NCBI GenBank assembly: GCA_024686335.1
Contig: JAILCI010000025.1
Coordinates: 1 to 64,000 of the forward strand
DNA: 64,000 bases
Direction: 5' to 3'
From: Bacteroidales bacterium
GTDB lineage: Bacteria > Bacteroidota > Bacteroidia > Bacteroidales > WCHB1-69
This document shows positions 27,932 through 39,300 of this stretch, piece after piece. Positions within the stretch are counted from its first letter, which is position 1, and each line of letters begins with the position of its first letter. The notes beneath the pieces are model-generated. The model did no database searches. It worked only from the letters and a program-made list of their open reading frames with translations, and had not been told where the DNA came from. Made by a program: the position numbers and the translations under genes.

Positions 27932-28909
27932 ATGAAGTCAATATACAAATATCTGGTCTTGTTCTTAGCCTTGGCCATCACCGGCACCTCTTTTGGTCAG
28001 TCGGTGCGCGACCTCCGCTTCAACGAGATTTTGATTAAAAACACAGACAACTTTAGCGACGAATATGGTCGTCATGTGCCTTGGGTTGAGATTTTCAACA
28101 CGGCTTACAACTCCGTCAATTTGGCGGGTTGTTTCCTGACGGACGATACCACAGGCTTCGCTGCTGCCGGCAAGAAAGGCGGCGAAATCCCTAGCCATTG
28201 GTACCACATTCCTAAGACGGATGTCAATACCAACATGCCACAGCGTTCCTACGTAGTTTTCTATCTGGATGCTGAACCTCTTTATGGTACCTTCCATGCC
28301 AATTTCGACCCTCGTACCTCCAAGACCAGCTATCTTGCGCTGATTTCTGCCGACGGTAAAGATCTTATCGACATTATGCACTATCCGAAACAGGATTTGA
28401 TGGACTCCACCCGTGCTTTCGGTCTGGAAAAAGACGGTATCAACGACAAGGCTCACTTCCTGGACCAATTCACTCCCGGTTCCAGCAACGAGGTTAAGTT
28501 CACCGTCTCCAAGCAGGAGCGTCTTAAACGTGACGACCCCTATGGTATCGGTCTGGCCATCATCTCTATGTCAGTGGTATTCACAGCTTTGATCCTAATC
28601 TTTTTCATGTTGAAGCTTTTCGGTTATGGCTCTAAGAAAATTGCTCAACGTAATGCAGCTAAAAACGCACCTGCTGCCACAGCTATGGCCTCAGCAGCCA
28701 AGAGTGGTGAGAACGCTAACAAAGAGGGTGAACCTGAACAACTCACTGGCGAAGAGGCTGCCGCCATCGCTATGGCCCTGCATCTGCACTTTAACAGCAT
28801 GCACGACGAGGAGAGCGAAGTCATCACTATCAGCATGCCTTCCGCACATTACTCCCCGTGGGCACAGAAAGAACTTGTCATGAAGAGATCACCAAGATTA
28901 AGAAAATAA
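27932..28909 (+). CDS. Lamin-tail domain fused to OadG-like gamma subunit
   Basis: LRFNEILIKNTDNFSDEYGRHVPWVEIFNTAYNSVNLAGCFLTDD (LTD); C-terminal TM GIGLAIISMSVVFTALILIFFMLKLFG and Ala/charged tail (OAD gamma). Confidence 0.8.
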   Translation: MKSIYKYLVLFLALAITGTSFGQSVRDLRFNEILIKNTDNFSDEYGRHVPWVEIFNTAYNSVNLAGCFLTDDTTGFAAAGKKGGEIPSHWYHIPKTDVNTNMPQRSYVVFYLDAEPLYGTFHANFDPRTSKTSYLALISADGKDLIDIMHYPKQDLMDSTRAFGLEKDGINDKAHFLDQFTPGSSNEVKFTVSKQERLKRDDPYGIGLAIISMSVVFTALILIFFMLKLFGYGSKKIAQRNAAKNAPAATAMASAAKSGENANKEGEPEQLTGEEAAAIAMALHLHFNSMHDEESEVITISMPSAHYSPWAQKELVMKRSPRLRK

Positions 28910-28925
28910 TTAAAAAGATAGCAAG

Positions 28926-29372
28926 ATGAAAAACTATAAATTCACGATAAACGGTAACAAATATTCCGTTGAAGTTGGCGACATTGACAACAACGTAGTA
29001 AATGTGGAAGTCAATGGCTCCGCTTACAAAGTAGAGTTGGATACTGAGATCAAGACTCCGGTAAAAATTAAGCCGGTTGTCCAAGTTGCAACTCCGAAGG
29101 CAGCAGCTGCCACTCCGACAGCCAGTGTCAAGAGCGCTCCCGCCGCAGCCACCGCTGCTGGAAGCACTCTCAAATCCCCGCTGCCCGGCACCATCCTTGA
29201 CGTCTTCTGCAAAGAGGGCGACAGCGTGAAGGCCGGTCAACGCCTCTTCCTCCTTGAAGCTATGAAGATGGAAAATAACATCGATGCTGAGAAGGACGGC
29301 GTTATCAAAGAGGTCAGAGTACACCGCAGCGACTCCGTTATGGAAGGCGATGTGCTCGTAGTATTCGAGTAA
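28926..29372 (+). CDS. mmdC: Biotin carboxyl carrier subunit
   Basis: Ala/Pro-rich linker; LKSPLPGTILDVFCKEGDSVKAGQRLFLLEAMKMENNI (EAMKM biotinylation site). Confidence 0.93.
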   Translation: MKNYKFTINGNKYSVEVGDIDNNVVNVEVNGSAYKVELDTEIKTPVKIKPVVQVATPKAAAATPTASVKSAPAAATAAGSTLKSPLPGTILDVFCKEGDSVKAGQRLFLLEAMKMENNIDAEKDGVIKEVRVHRSDSVMEGDVLVVFE

Positions 29373-29414
29373 CCCAAGTATAATTAACAAGTTTCACCAA
29401 TTAATTAGAAAGAT

Positions 29415-30560
29415 ATGTTAGATTTTTTCAGAGAAGGTCTCATCCAGTTCTTCGGCTATTCCGGTTTCGGAAACTGCACGTGGGGCCATATCATCATGAT
29501 ATGCGTAGGCTTGTTCTTTATCACCTTGGGTGTGGTTAAAGAATTCGAGCCTATGCTGCTCGTTCCCATCGGCTTCGGTATGATCATCGGTAACATCCCG
29601 TTCACCGATGGCCTTCAAATCGGTGTCTATGAGAACGGTGCTGTGCTTAACTACCTTTACTTCGGTGTGATCAAAGGTTTCTATCCACCATTGATCTTCC
29701 TTGGCATCGGGGCCATGACAGACTTCTCGGCCCTGATATCGAACCCGAAGTTAATTTTGGTGGGCGCTGCCGCACAGTTCGGCATCTTCGCCGCCTATGC
29801 TATCGCCTTATTGTTAGGATTCACTCCTATGGAAGCTGGTGCTATCGGTATCATCGGTGGCGCTGACGGTCCTACCGCTATCTTCTTGTCTTCCAAATTG
29901 GCTCCTAGTTTGATGGGTGCTATCGCAGTGTCTGCCTACTCTTACATGGCATTGGTGCCGGTGATCCAACCGCCTATCATGCGTCTGTTTACCACCGATA
30001 AGGAACGCCTCATCCGCATGCGTCCGCCGAGAGCCGTCACCCACCGCGAGAAAGTGCTCTTCCCGTTGTTCTGTATCCTGTTGACCGCATTCCTCGTACC
30101 GTCCGGTATCCCGTTGCTCGGCATGCTCTTCTTCGGCAACCTGCTTAAAGAGTGCGGCGTGACCAAACGTCTGGCTAACACCGCCTCCGGTCCGCTGATC
30201 GACATCGTGACTATCCTCATCGGTCTTACCGTGGGTGCTTCTACTCAGGCTACCAACTTCCTGACTCCGAAGTCCATCTTAATCTTCGGTCTCGGTGCAT
30301 TCTCCTTCGTGATTGCTACCGCCACTGGTGTGCTCTTCGTGAAGTTCCTCAACCTCTTCCTGAAAGAGGGTAACAAGATCAACCCGCTCATCGGTAATGC
30401 TGGCGTCTCCGCCGTACCTGATGCCGCCCGCGTCTCCTACGTGGAAGGTATGAAGTACGACAAGACCAACTACCTGCTCATGCACGCTATGGGTCCCAAC
30501 GTGGCCGGCGTCATCGGTAGTGCAGTTGCAGCCGGTATCCTTTTGAGCTTCTTATACTAA
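29415..30560 (+). CDS. mmdB: Na+-translocating decarboxylase beta subunit
   Basis: OadB-type: GIGAMTDFSALISNPK, AGAIGIIGGADGPTAIFLSSKLAP, NPLIGNAGVSAVPDAARV. Confidence 0.93.
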   Translation: MLDFFREGLIQFFGYSGFGNCTWGHIIMICVGLFFITLGVVKEFEPMLLVPIGFGMIIGNIPFTDGLQIGVYENGAVLNYLYFGVIKGFYPPLIFLGIGAMTDFSALISNPKLILVGAAAQFGIFAAYAIALLLGFTPMEAGAIGIIGGADGPTAIFLSSKLAPSLMGAIAVSAYSYMALVPVIQPPIMRLFTTDKERLIRMRPPRAVTHREKVLFPLFCILLTAFLVPSGIPLLGMLFFGNLLKECGVTKRLANTASGPLIDIVTILIGLTVGASTQATNFLTPKSILIFGLGAFSFVIATATGVLFVKFLNLFLKEGNKINPLIGNAGVSAVPDAARVSYVEGMKYDKTNYLLMHAMGPNVAGVIGSAVAAGILLSFLY

Positions 30561-30611
30561 TATTGTATGAGATGATTTAGTGAGACGAATTGATCTGAAA
30601 TCATGGGAAAA

Positions 30612-30641
30612 GGTCCTGCATGCGTGCAGGACCTTTTTTTT
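30612..30641. terminator. Rho-independent terminator of mmd operon
   Basis: GGTCCTGCA tgcg TGCAGGACC followed by T8. Confidence 0.9.
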
Positions 30642-30673
30642 ATGGGAAATCTCCTTAACCAACCGTTAATCAT

Positions 30674-30693
30674 GGGCGAATGCAATTCGCCCC
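30674..30693. repeat. REP-like palindrome GGGCGAATGCAATTCGCCCC
   Basis: Same family as palindromes at 40186-40206 and 46416-46437. Confidence 0.65.
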
Positions 30694-30698
30694 AACGT

Positions 30699-31820
30699 TT
30701 ACAACGCCTTCAACAGGTTCTCCACGGCACCCCACGAAAAATTCTTAAGTCCAGGGGTCGTGGACATAATCAAAATAACATCAGATTTCTCGATCTCCTC
30801 TTTCATATCCAAATCCTTAGTTAAAGTCTCCTTCGTGTAACACTCTGGATAGACAGAACTGTTATAATACCAGAAGCTACCTTGGAAACAATTCGCCTGA
30901 TAACCAATATTGAAAATCTGCCAATAATAACTATCTGCTATAACAGTTAAAGTAGGCTTTGAAAATGCTGTATCTGTAGACCAATGCCATGCAGGATAAC
31001 AGAGAGAATCGCTACGTAATGGAGTAGATGAAATATTAAGAAGTTCTCCCAGATCGCAGTCAGAAGACTGTGGATCCAACGTGATATTATAGCTATCCAT
31101 GATAATCCGAGGCAGTTTTAAACCACTTTTTTGAGCAATATAGCTAGTCAGGCTATCCGTGGCCTGCAACATTCCATATTGACTCCAATGAATACCATAT
31201 TTCGGATATAGAGGATGTTTAGCCGTAAACTTAATCGTCTGATAATATGCATTATAATCTATAACATTTACTCCAAATTGTTTGAGAAGCCTACTATACT
31301 GAAGATAATTCGTATTGTCGGTTTTATCTTTTCGTTGCGCCTTGGAAATGTACTCTGGGAAAAAGTCTGCCTTGCTAGGGGCTAAAAAGACCACTAAAAT
31401 CTTTCCTCTAGCGGCTAAGGAATCTTGTAATCGACGTGTCTCTTTCACTTTGTACAAAATAGAGTCAAGTCCAACAAAATCCATTCCATAATGAGCATCT
31501 ATATAATCTTGCTCAAACAGATACTCCTCTTCACCCAACACAACGTTGGCAGCATTAATCTTATGGAATAATTTAAAACAGAATCTATTATGGAGTCGTA
31601 CCAAACTATTATGAAAACCTAAATTCTCGTTAATGTATTGGTCATAGTCAGACTGGAAAGAGCCTTCGAACCATGTCTTTGCGGTAAGCGCTGGCTTTTC
31701 ATGTGGAACAAAGGAACCAGTCAGTGGCTTTTCTGGAATCAGATGAGTCACCTTCTGCAGTAACGGCAGAAGTAAGACAACCAAAAAGATAATATATAGG
31801 GCGGTTTTTCTTCCTTTCAT
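30699..31820 (-). CDS. AlgJ/AlgX-like SGNH (DHHW-type) acetyltransferase-associated protein
   Basis: MKGRKTALYIIFLVVLLLPLLQ signal anchor; FEGSFQSDYDQYINENLGFHNSLVRLHNR; YGIHWSQYGMLQA; start revised from 31976 to 31820. Confidence 0.78.
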   Translation of the reverse strand: MKGRKTALYIIFLVVLLLPLLQKVTHLIPEKPLTGSFVPHEKPALTAKTWFEGSFQSDYDQYINENLGFHNSLVRLHNRFCFKLFHKINAANVVLGEEEYLFEQDYIDAHYGMDFVGLDSILYKVKETRRLQDSLAARGKILVVFLAPSKADFFPEYISKAQRKDKTDNTNYLQYSRLLKQFGVNVIDYNAYYQTIKFTAKHPLYPKYGIHWSQYGMLQATDSLTSYIAQKSGLKLPRIIMDSYNITLDPQSSDCDLGELLNISSTPLRSDSLCYPAWHWSTDTAFSKPTLTVIADSYYWQIFNIGYQANCFQGSFWYYNSSVYPECYTKETLTKDLDMKEEIEKSDVILIMSTTPGLKNFSWGAVENLLKAL

Positions 31821-31824
31821 AGCA

Positions 31825-33237
31825 TCAGAATTTAAAATAGATGAAAGGATTGAAACCAGAAGCAGACAGATAAGCCGCTGAAGCCACGAGGAATACCATC
31901 GCGCACAAGAATGAGACATAATGCTGCCATTCAGGGCGTAATGGTGCATAGTAGACCTCTTCAACCTTACGACCAAACTTTGTCATTGTGAAGAAAGAGA
32001 AGAAAAGAGCAATAATGAGCACAACGATAAACTCTGGGGCTACATTTGCGGCCACATGATGGAAGTCGAAGAGTTTACCAATATAGAAAATCGCATCACC
32101 GAGAAGGTCATTGCGGAAGAAAATCCAACCGACGGTGACAACCACGAATGTCAACAGCACCCTAAATATTCGCGGCACTTTATCCAGGCATCGGTTCAAG
32201 AAGAGTTTGTCGCTAATGATGAAGATTCCGTGCCAGATACCCCAAATCAGGAAGTTCCAGCCGGCACCATGCCAGATACCGCAAACCAGGAAGACAATGC
32301 CTAGGTTGAGATACTTACGGGCTGGAGAAACACGGTTCCCACCCAAAGGAATATAGAGATAATCCTTAAGCCACGCGCCAAGGGTCATATGCCACCTCCG
32401 CCAGAACTCACTGACACTCTGAGAGGTATAGGGATTGTCAAAGTTCTCAGGAAACTTAAAACCCAGCAAATAGCCCAAACCAATAGCCATATCAGAATAT
32501 CCACTGAAATCGAAGTAAATCTGGAACGAATACGAAAGAGCCGCCAATCGCGCAATAGTGCCTGTAACTTCCTCATGAGGCAATGCATAGAACTGATCCA
32601 CCTGCGCTCCTAAGACATTCGCTATCAAAACCTTCTTAGCCAAACCGATGGCAAATCGATACACGCCATACAATTTGTGATCTATGGTGTCGTTTTGCCT
32701 ACGATCAACTAAATCATCTGCTATGCTGCTAAAACGAACGATAGGACCGGCTATCAATTGAGGAAACATTAAAATATAAAGCAGATAGTCGTGCAGATGA
32801 CGCAAGGGTGCATGCACCTTACGATAGACATCGATAGTGTACGTCAGTGACTGGAATGTGAAGAATGAGATACCGATAGGCAACGCCACCTCCATCCAGG
32901 GCACCGTCTTGACATTAATGGCGGAAAGTAGATGATTAAGATTGTCTACAAAGAAGTTGGCATACTTGAAATAGGCCAACAATCCGAGATTCAAAAGCAG
33001 GGAGATGACCAGATACATCTTTCGCCTACCCTCCCGTCTGCTCATCGTTTGAACGATATAAAAATTCAAGATGAGAGAGGCGAGAAGAATGAAAAGGAAC
33101 TTGGGCGCACCCCACGCGTAGAAGGCAAGGCTGGCGATAAGCAGCACGATATTTTTCCCCTTCGACGGCGTCAGATGGTATATGACGAGAAAAACCGCCA
33201 AAAACACAAATAGGAAAAGGGTACTACTGAAAACCAT
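31825..33237 (-). CDS. MBOAT family O-acyltransferase (AlgI-like)
   Basis: MVFSSTLFLFVFLAVFLVIYHL; FPQLIAGPIVRFSSI; FDFSGYSDMAIGLGYLLGFKFPENFDNPY; RRWHMTLGAWLKDYLYIPLGGNR; GIWHGAGWNFLIWGIWHG. Confidence 0.95.
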   Translation of the reverse strand: MVFSSTLFLFVFLAVFLVIYHLTPSKGKNIVLLIASLAFYAWGAPKFLFILLASLILNFYIVQTMSRREGRRKMYLVISLLLNLGLLAYFKYANFFVDNLNHLLSAINVKTVPWMEVALPIGISFFTFQSLTYTIDVYRKVHAPLRHLHDYLLYILMFPQLIAGPIVRFSSIADDLVDRRQNDTIDHKLYGVYRFAIGLAKKVLIANVLGAQVDQFYALPHEEVTGTIARLAALSYSFQIYFDFSGYSDMAIGLGYLLGFKFPENFDNPYTSQSVSEFWRRWHMTLGAWLKDYLYIPLGGNRVSPARKYLNLGIVFLVCGIWHGAGWNFLIWGIWHGIFIISDKLFLNRCLDKVPRIFRVLLTFVVVTVGWIFFRNDLLGDAIFYIGKLFDFHHVAANVAPEFIVVLIIALFFSFFTMTKFGRKVEEVYYAPLRPEWQHYVSFLCAMVFLVASAAYLSASGFNPFIYFKF

Positions 33238-33270
33238 AATGTCATTAAAGGTTGCAAAAATACAAAAAAA

Positions 33271-33298
33271 GGGGTTCCCGTCATCGACGGAAACCCCT
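33271..33298. terminator. Bidirectional hairpin terminator
   Basis: GGGGTTcCCGTCatcGACGGaAACCCC flanked by A7 run. Confidence 0.75.
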
Positions 33299-33318
33299 TA
33301 TTGTGCAATGTCGGCCCG

Positions 33319-36300
33319 TTACCGTTTCACGAAATTCTTCGTTACAACGCCGCCATCGGTCGTCACACGTACGTAATACATGCCGTCGGCCAATCCGCTG
33401 ACGTCAATACGAAGAGGATTGTCGTTGGATTCGATCACGTTGATCAACTGACCGTATACGTTGTAGACCTCAACGCTACTGATCTGGATGTTGGCGTCGC
33501 TTACGGCTACGCTGACAATTTCAGTTGCAGGGTTAGGATAGAGATTTACGCTCTTCTCCAAATAGGTCTGTACGCCGTTGTTGTTGGTCTCAAAGGTGAC
33601 CGTGTTGGAAGGATCGCTGTTCAAGCCGTTGCTGCAGTGTGCCACCACGTTGGCCTCGTAGGTAACGTTTGCTACCAGGTCGGTCAAGGTGTAGGTTGTG
33701 GTGGTGGCAGTCACGGTGCTCCAGTTGCTCTCCGTAGTCTGACGGTAGTTGATCTGCCATTCAGTCGCGGTGTTGGCCTCCTGCTGCCAGGTCAGGGTCA
33801 CGTCAGTGTGATCAACGGTAGCGGCAAGGTTCGTAGGAGCAGGACAGGTAGGAGTGCCATTGTCAAGAGTTGTGAAAGAGGCAACTGTTGACCATTCACT
33901 GCTGGTATTAGCATCGCAAACAGCCTTTACTCTAACCTGATAAGCAGTGCTGGCCGTAAGACCAGTCATAGTGTATGAGGTGGCATTAGCAGTAGCACTC
34001 TGCCATGTGGAAGCAGATGTAGCCTTGTACTCAACAGTCCAGGAGGTCTCTGTACCACCAGCGGTCCAGCTAGCTGTTGCCGTTGTCTGGGTCACATTGT
34101 TCACAGCAAGACCTGTAGGAGCAGCACAGCTGGTAGCGCCACTACAATCTGTGGTGAATGTGGTCAATGTACCAGAAGGCGTACCTGTCGTGGTGAAAAT
34201 AATATTTCCTGTCGGATCAGTAACTGCGAAAGAGCACTCTGAATCATAATCACCAACATTCCAAACTAAGGAAGTAGCAATATTATCACACAAAGCGACA
34301 GTCTGGGAGGTAGACGTACCATCTGTGAAACTCTGGCCAACAGTTGCAACCGTAGCACCATTCTGTACTATGGTAATGTAAGCACCATTCCAACCATCGC
34401 CAAAAGCATCTGACATGTTGAAAATGTAGTTACACTGCTCGGAGGCTTCACAAGCAGGAGTGGTAAACTGACCAGTCAAATAGAATGACTCTTCTGTTCC
34501 ACAATCAGCCTTAACACGTACATCATAGGTAGTAAGCGGTGTCAAGCCCGTGAAGGAATAGCTGGAACTAGTCACGTTAAGAGGAGTCCACGTTGTCGCA
34601 CTAGCAGTCTTATACTCAAGAACCCAGGCGGTCTCTGTGCCAGCAGGTGTCCATGAAACCGTAGCAGTAGTAGTACCAAGATTGGTAAAAGTAAGGTCTG
34701 TAGGCGGAGGACAGGTATTGGAATAACAGTTGACTGTCAAAACAAAACCCTCATATGTAACAGAACCATCTGAATGGAAATAGATAGTCAACGGACCTGT
34801 TGTGGAGACCAGTGTAGGCACAGTAAGGCCGGAACCTCTATACTCACCCAACATATTACCTGAAGTGCCTGCACCATCATAAATCTGAACATAGTCACAG
34901 CAACTCTCCGTAGAGACAGTACCATAGAGGGAAATCATATTACCAGCAACCTCAGGGTAAATGATCAATGTGGAATTACAAGAGTTACTATAGGAACCTT
35001 GGAGACCACCATCGTCGTAAACTACCATAGAACAGGTAGTGACAGTATTGCTGCCAGACATTGGCATCAGATAAGAGCCCGGAGTGGCTTGAGCCAGATT
35101 AGAGTAGGAACTGGTGTCCCCACTACAGTCGGAGCGCACATAGAAATCGTAGGAAACGCTCGTGGACAAATTGTCGACAACAAACGGGTTAGAGGTAGCA
35201 TCAATAACTGTACCTGAGCCTGGTGTAAATCCTGATTGACCATACTCAATATACCATGCGGTTGCACTGCCATTTTCGGTCCAACCAAGGGTAACAGAAG
35301 TTGAGCCCACATTGGCAATAGAGAGATGTGACGGGTGTGGACAGCTCTCCGTTAAGGAGATTACGACATCGTCAATAGTACCAGCATTGTAGCTAGTAAT
35401 AGGGCCACCCACATTAGGAGCCAAGAATGCGAAGCGGTTGCCATGTCCCGTGTAATTATTCAAAAATACTGTATGCTCTGTATAACCGGAAACATTGGTG
35501 TATATGAGAGTATCCAATGGCTCAAACGTGCTGAAATCGCTGCCATTCACTGTACCAACGATAAGGTAGAACGGATATGAGCTATAGGTCTTAACGTTGA
35601 ATGTGAGCTGCAGGGTATTCATCGGAATTACCATCGTGTCTATGAGTGGCAACATGGCAGCCTCATCACCATAAGAACTAGATGTATAGCTATAGAAACG
35701 AAGTGCATAGTTGCCGCTAGCTGCATATGATGAAGAGTAATAAACATACGGGTAGGCAGTGTATGAACTGCTGGCTGTGTTATACTGCTCCCAACAATTC
35801 GGCAGATTGGAAGGACCTGTTGTGAGGTTAGTGGTACCCAAGCCCAAAGAGTCAAAGTTCTCAGTATAAGGCAATGTGGTGATAGCCGTACACTGTGTAT
35901 AGAATGAGAACTGCTCCCAATTACTGGACTCAGAACCGGAACATACGGCACGGACATAGAAATCATAAGAAGTATTCGGTGTCAATCCTGTCAAATATGC
36001 ACTATTGGTAGTAGCATATGAGGTAGACATATTATCAGGTGTCCAGTTACCGGAGACATCATAAACATACTCCCACTCTACCTCTTCGCCTCCAGGAGTC
36101 CAGGTGAGTTCAGCATAATCACCACCCAGATCTTGTATCGCAATGTTAGTCGGATGAGAACAAGGATTAACATACATTACTGACAAATCGTCAAGATATG
36201 CGTAAGATGATCCCCACGCAGGAATTCTGAATGCCAGATAGTGACCATTGCCACTGTAATTAGAGGTATTCAACTCAAAGTTCTCCCAAGAATAGGTGTT

Positions 36301-39300
36301 CTCTGGGCTAAAAGTTCCGAGAACCTCAAATGTTGAGAAATCATTAGGATCTGTCATTATACCTGCTTCAATGAAGTAATCTGTAGAAGTTTTAAATAAC
36401 TCAAAAGTCACGTTGAGACTATCCATAGCTACTTCGTCAGCAAACCTTGGAGTAGCAGCATAGGAGTAACTAGTAGATGAACCATAGAAATAGAGAGACT
36501 TTGTCCCGGAATTAGCCTGTGAACCGGAAATATATGGATACTGCGTACTATAATTGGTGCCTCTTGTCCAGCAAGGCAACATATAGGAGGAACCAGTACT
36601 TGTAGCACTCTCAAAGTCCTCGAAATAAGGAATAGTCAGATAACCACAAGTAGTAGCTGCAGATACCTCTACCCACTCACTACTGTCTGATGTAGAACAG
36701 AGAGCGCACATACGGAAATCATACTCCGTATCGCTGAGGAGGTTATCTACCGTGAACGTGTTGGTGTTTGTCACGCTGCCAAGTGAGGTCCAGGTGGCAT
36801 CACCAGACATCTTGTACTCCAACAACCATTCTGCTTCGGCATTACCGGCAGCCCATTGCAGAGTAACACTTGCAGAGTCATAATCCGTTACAATCACATT
36901 AGGCGCAGGACAGGTCATGTAATCGCTCTGAGTCTGAGAACACTTGAAGAATTTCACATCATTACGCATTGCACTTCTGGAAGAAGCTGAACCAGGAGCA
37001 GTTGCATCATACGGAGACGAATCACGATAAGCATACAGTGTTGAATATGAACTGGAATTCTTTGTATGCACATTAAAGGTATAAGAGGAACTGTTATAGT
37101 CGCCTGAATTGTCAAGAACAATCAATACCAAGTTGTCGATACCGTTATAGCTGAAGTACTCAGTAAAGTCAAAGGTATTCCAACCTTGCTGACAGTTCAA
37201 CGCACCTTCATAAACCTTAACAGCCTGGCTGATGGGCACCCAGTCGGTTGTTGAAGCGAAAGTACTATCGGCCTTATGAGCCAGATAGATGGAGACATTC
37301 GACTTCACGGTCATGGCACTCGCATTTGAGTACTCAAAAGCGATACCGGTAATAACGGTAGCACCGCCAAGCTCAGACGGAGTGTAGATCTGTTGTGAAT
37401 AGGTATAGTTGTAGAAGTTGTTGACAGGAATCTGATATGAAGTACTGGATGAACCAGATGTGGTCTCCTGGGCATTTGTGTCAGGTGAGAGACAGCTAAT
37501 CACCTCGTATGTATGGGTGGTGAAGGTGGCGAAAAGCGTATCTGGGATGTCGAAACAGTTAGGATAAAGAGCTACCGTGTAAGTAGTCATGGTATCCAAA
37601 CCTGTCAACAATTGACTTGTCTCGCCCGTCACCATTAAGGTCGTCGTCATCTCAGTGGACTCGTTAGTGTATGCCAGAACATAGTCAACATCTGAAGAAG
37701 AAGGCTGCCATGAAATCAAGGCTGAGGTATAAGACACATTGCTAACCTCCAAGTTCTCCGCAGCCATACAGGAGGCGTCTCCATAGTCTATGGTAACGTC
37801 ATCAATATAAACATAGTTGCTATAGCTACCAGGAGCATACGGACAATAGACCACAGGGTAGATAACCTGGCCATTGACAGATTCCGGAAGGGCAAACTTG
37901 TACTCAGTCCATGTGGTTAAAGGCATATCCATTGGATAGATACTCTTTACAGAAACGAAAGTGCTGAAGTCGGTTGCATCCGTCATATAACCAAACTCCA
38001 TTCTACCGTAATTACTGCTAGTCTTGTATGCATAGAGACTCATCACCAGCGGCTGATAGTTGTTGGTCAAATCCAAACCCTGGCCACGGGCTACAGCAGA
38101 ATTGGGAGTATATGAGTAGAAGTAGAGAGAACCGTTACCAGAGTGGGCATAGGAGGATGAGATATAAGGATAGTTACCAGCAGTACCACCCAATCCACGC
38201 TCCCAGCAATCCGGGAAAGCAGCTGTACCAGTTCCCATATTGTCAAAATTGGCCACATACGGGATTGTTGTAGCAGGAATACATGAAGTGTGGAACTCGG
38301 CAATCTTCCAGTTACTATTGTCTGGAGAGCAATTAGCACGGAGATACACTGTGTATACTGTATTATCCGTCAAGCTCGTCAATGTGTAGAAGGTGTCCAT
38401 AATCGAAATGGGAGTCTCATTGTAGAGGCTACTACCCTCGGGGACAACCACCAGCTCAAAACCACTGGCATTATCATGACCATCCCAATTAAGATCTGCT
38501 CCATTGGAGGTCACGTTAGAGACTGACAAATGAGTCGGTGTAGCACATGCTGGCGGCGGCCCAACCATGAAACGGACATTGTTACGGTTAGAAGAGACCG
38601 TACCAGACGGAGTGGATGTTGCCGGCGTATAGGCAGAACCATCTTGATATACATACAATGTCTTGTTGGAAGCCGTATGCACCGTGAACGTGTTGTCGGA
38701 ACTGGTGACATAGGTACCAGTATTATTCAATACGGCTAAAACGATATTGCTACTACCATCATACTCAAACGGCACATCCAATGGGATGTTCACCCAGTTA
38801 TCATATCCACCAGTGGCAAACGGAATGACGCCACTGAAGACCTGCTGTAGGTCAGACATCGGCACCCAGTCGGTGGAACCACTGAAGGAGGACTTGTCGG
38901 TATTGCCCATATAGACCACGATATTCTTGTCTTGAGGCGAGCTGTGAATGTATTGGAATGCAATACATGGGATAGTACCATCGAGGACACCCAGTTCGCT
39001 GGCGGTAAAGATCTGTTGAGTATAAGAATAGTTGTAAAAGGTGTTCAGAGGCAGGATATACTGAGATGTAGTGCCAGAGCCGATGAAGATACTATCCATA
39101 CAGTCGATACATGGATTCTCCGCCATCGTAACCATGGTGGTGATGGGCGAGGACTGGCAACCGGTCTCATACTCGGCAATAACATCATATTGATAGGTGC
39201 CGAAGGCGACAGAGTCCAGATATCCAGTATTCATAGAAGAGGAGATCAACGCATTGTCGCGATAGAGTTTATAGGAGGAGACCAGATTGTTGGGATCTTG

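Noticed and set aside
30699-31976. Annotated start of the AlgJ-like ORF at 31976
   Set aside because: The upstream 52 codons overlap the MBOAT gene; MKGRKTALYIIFLVVLLLPLL at 31820 is a plausible signal anchor.
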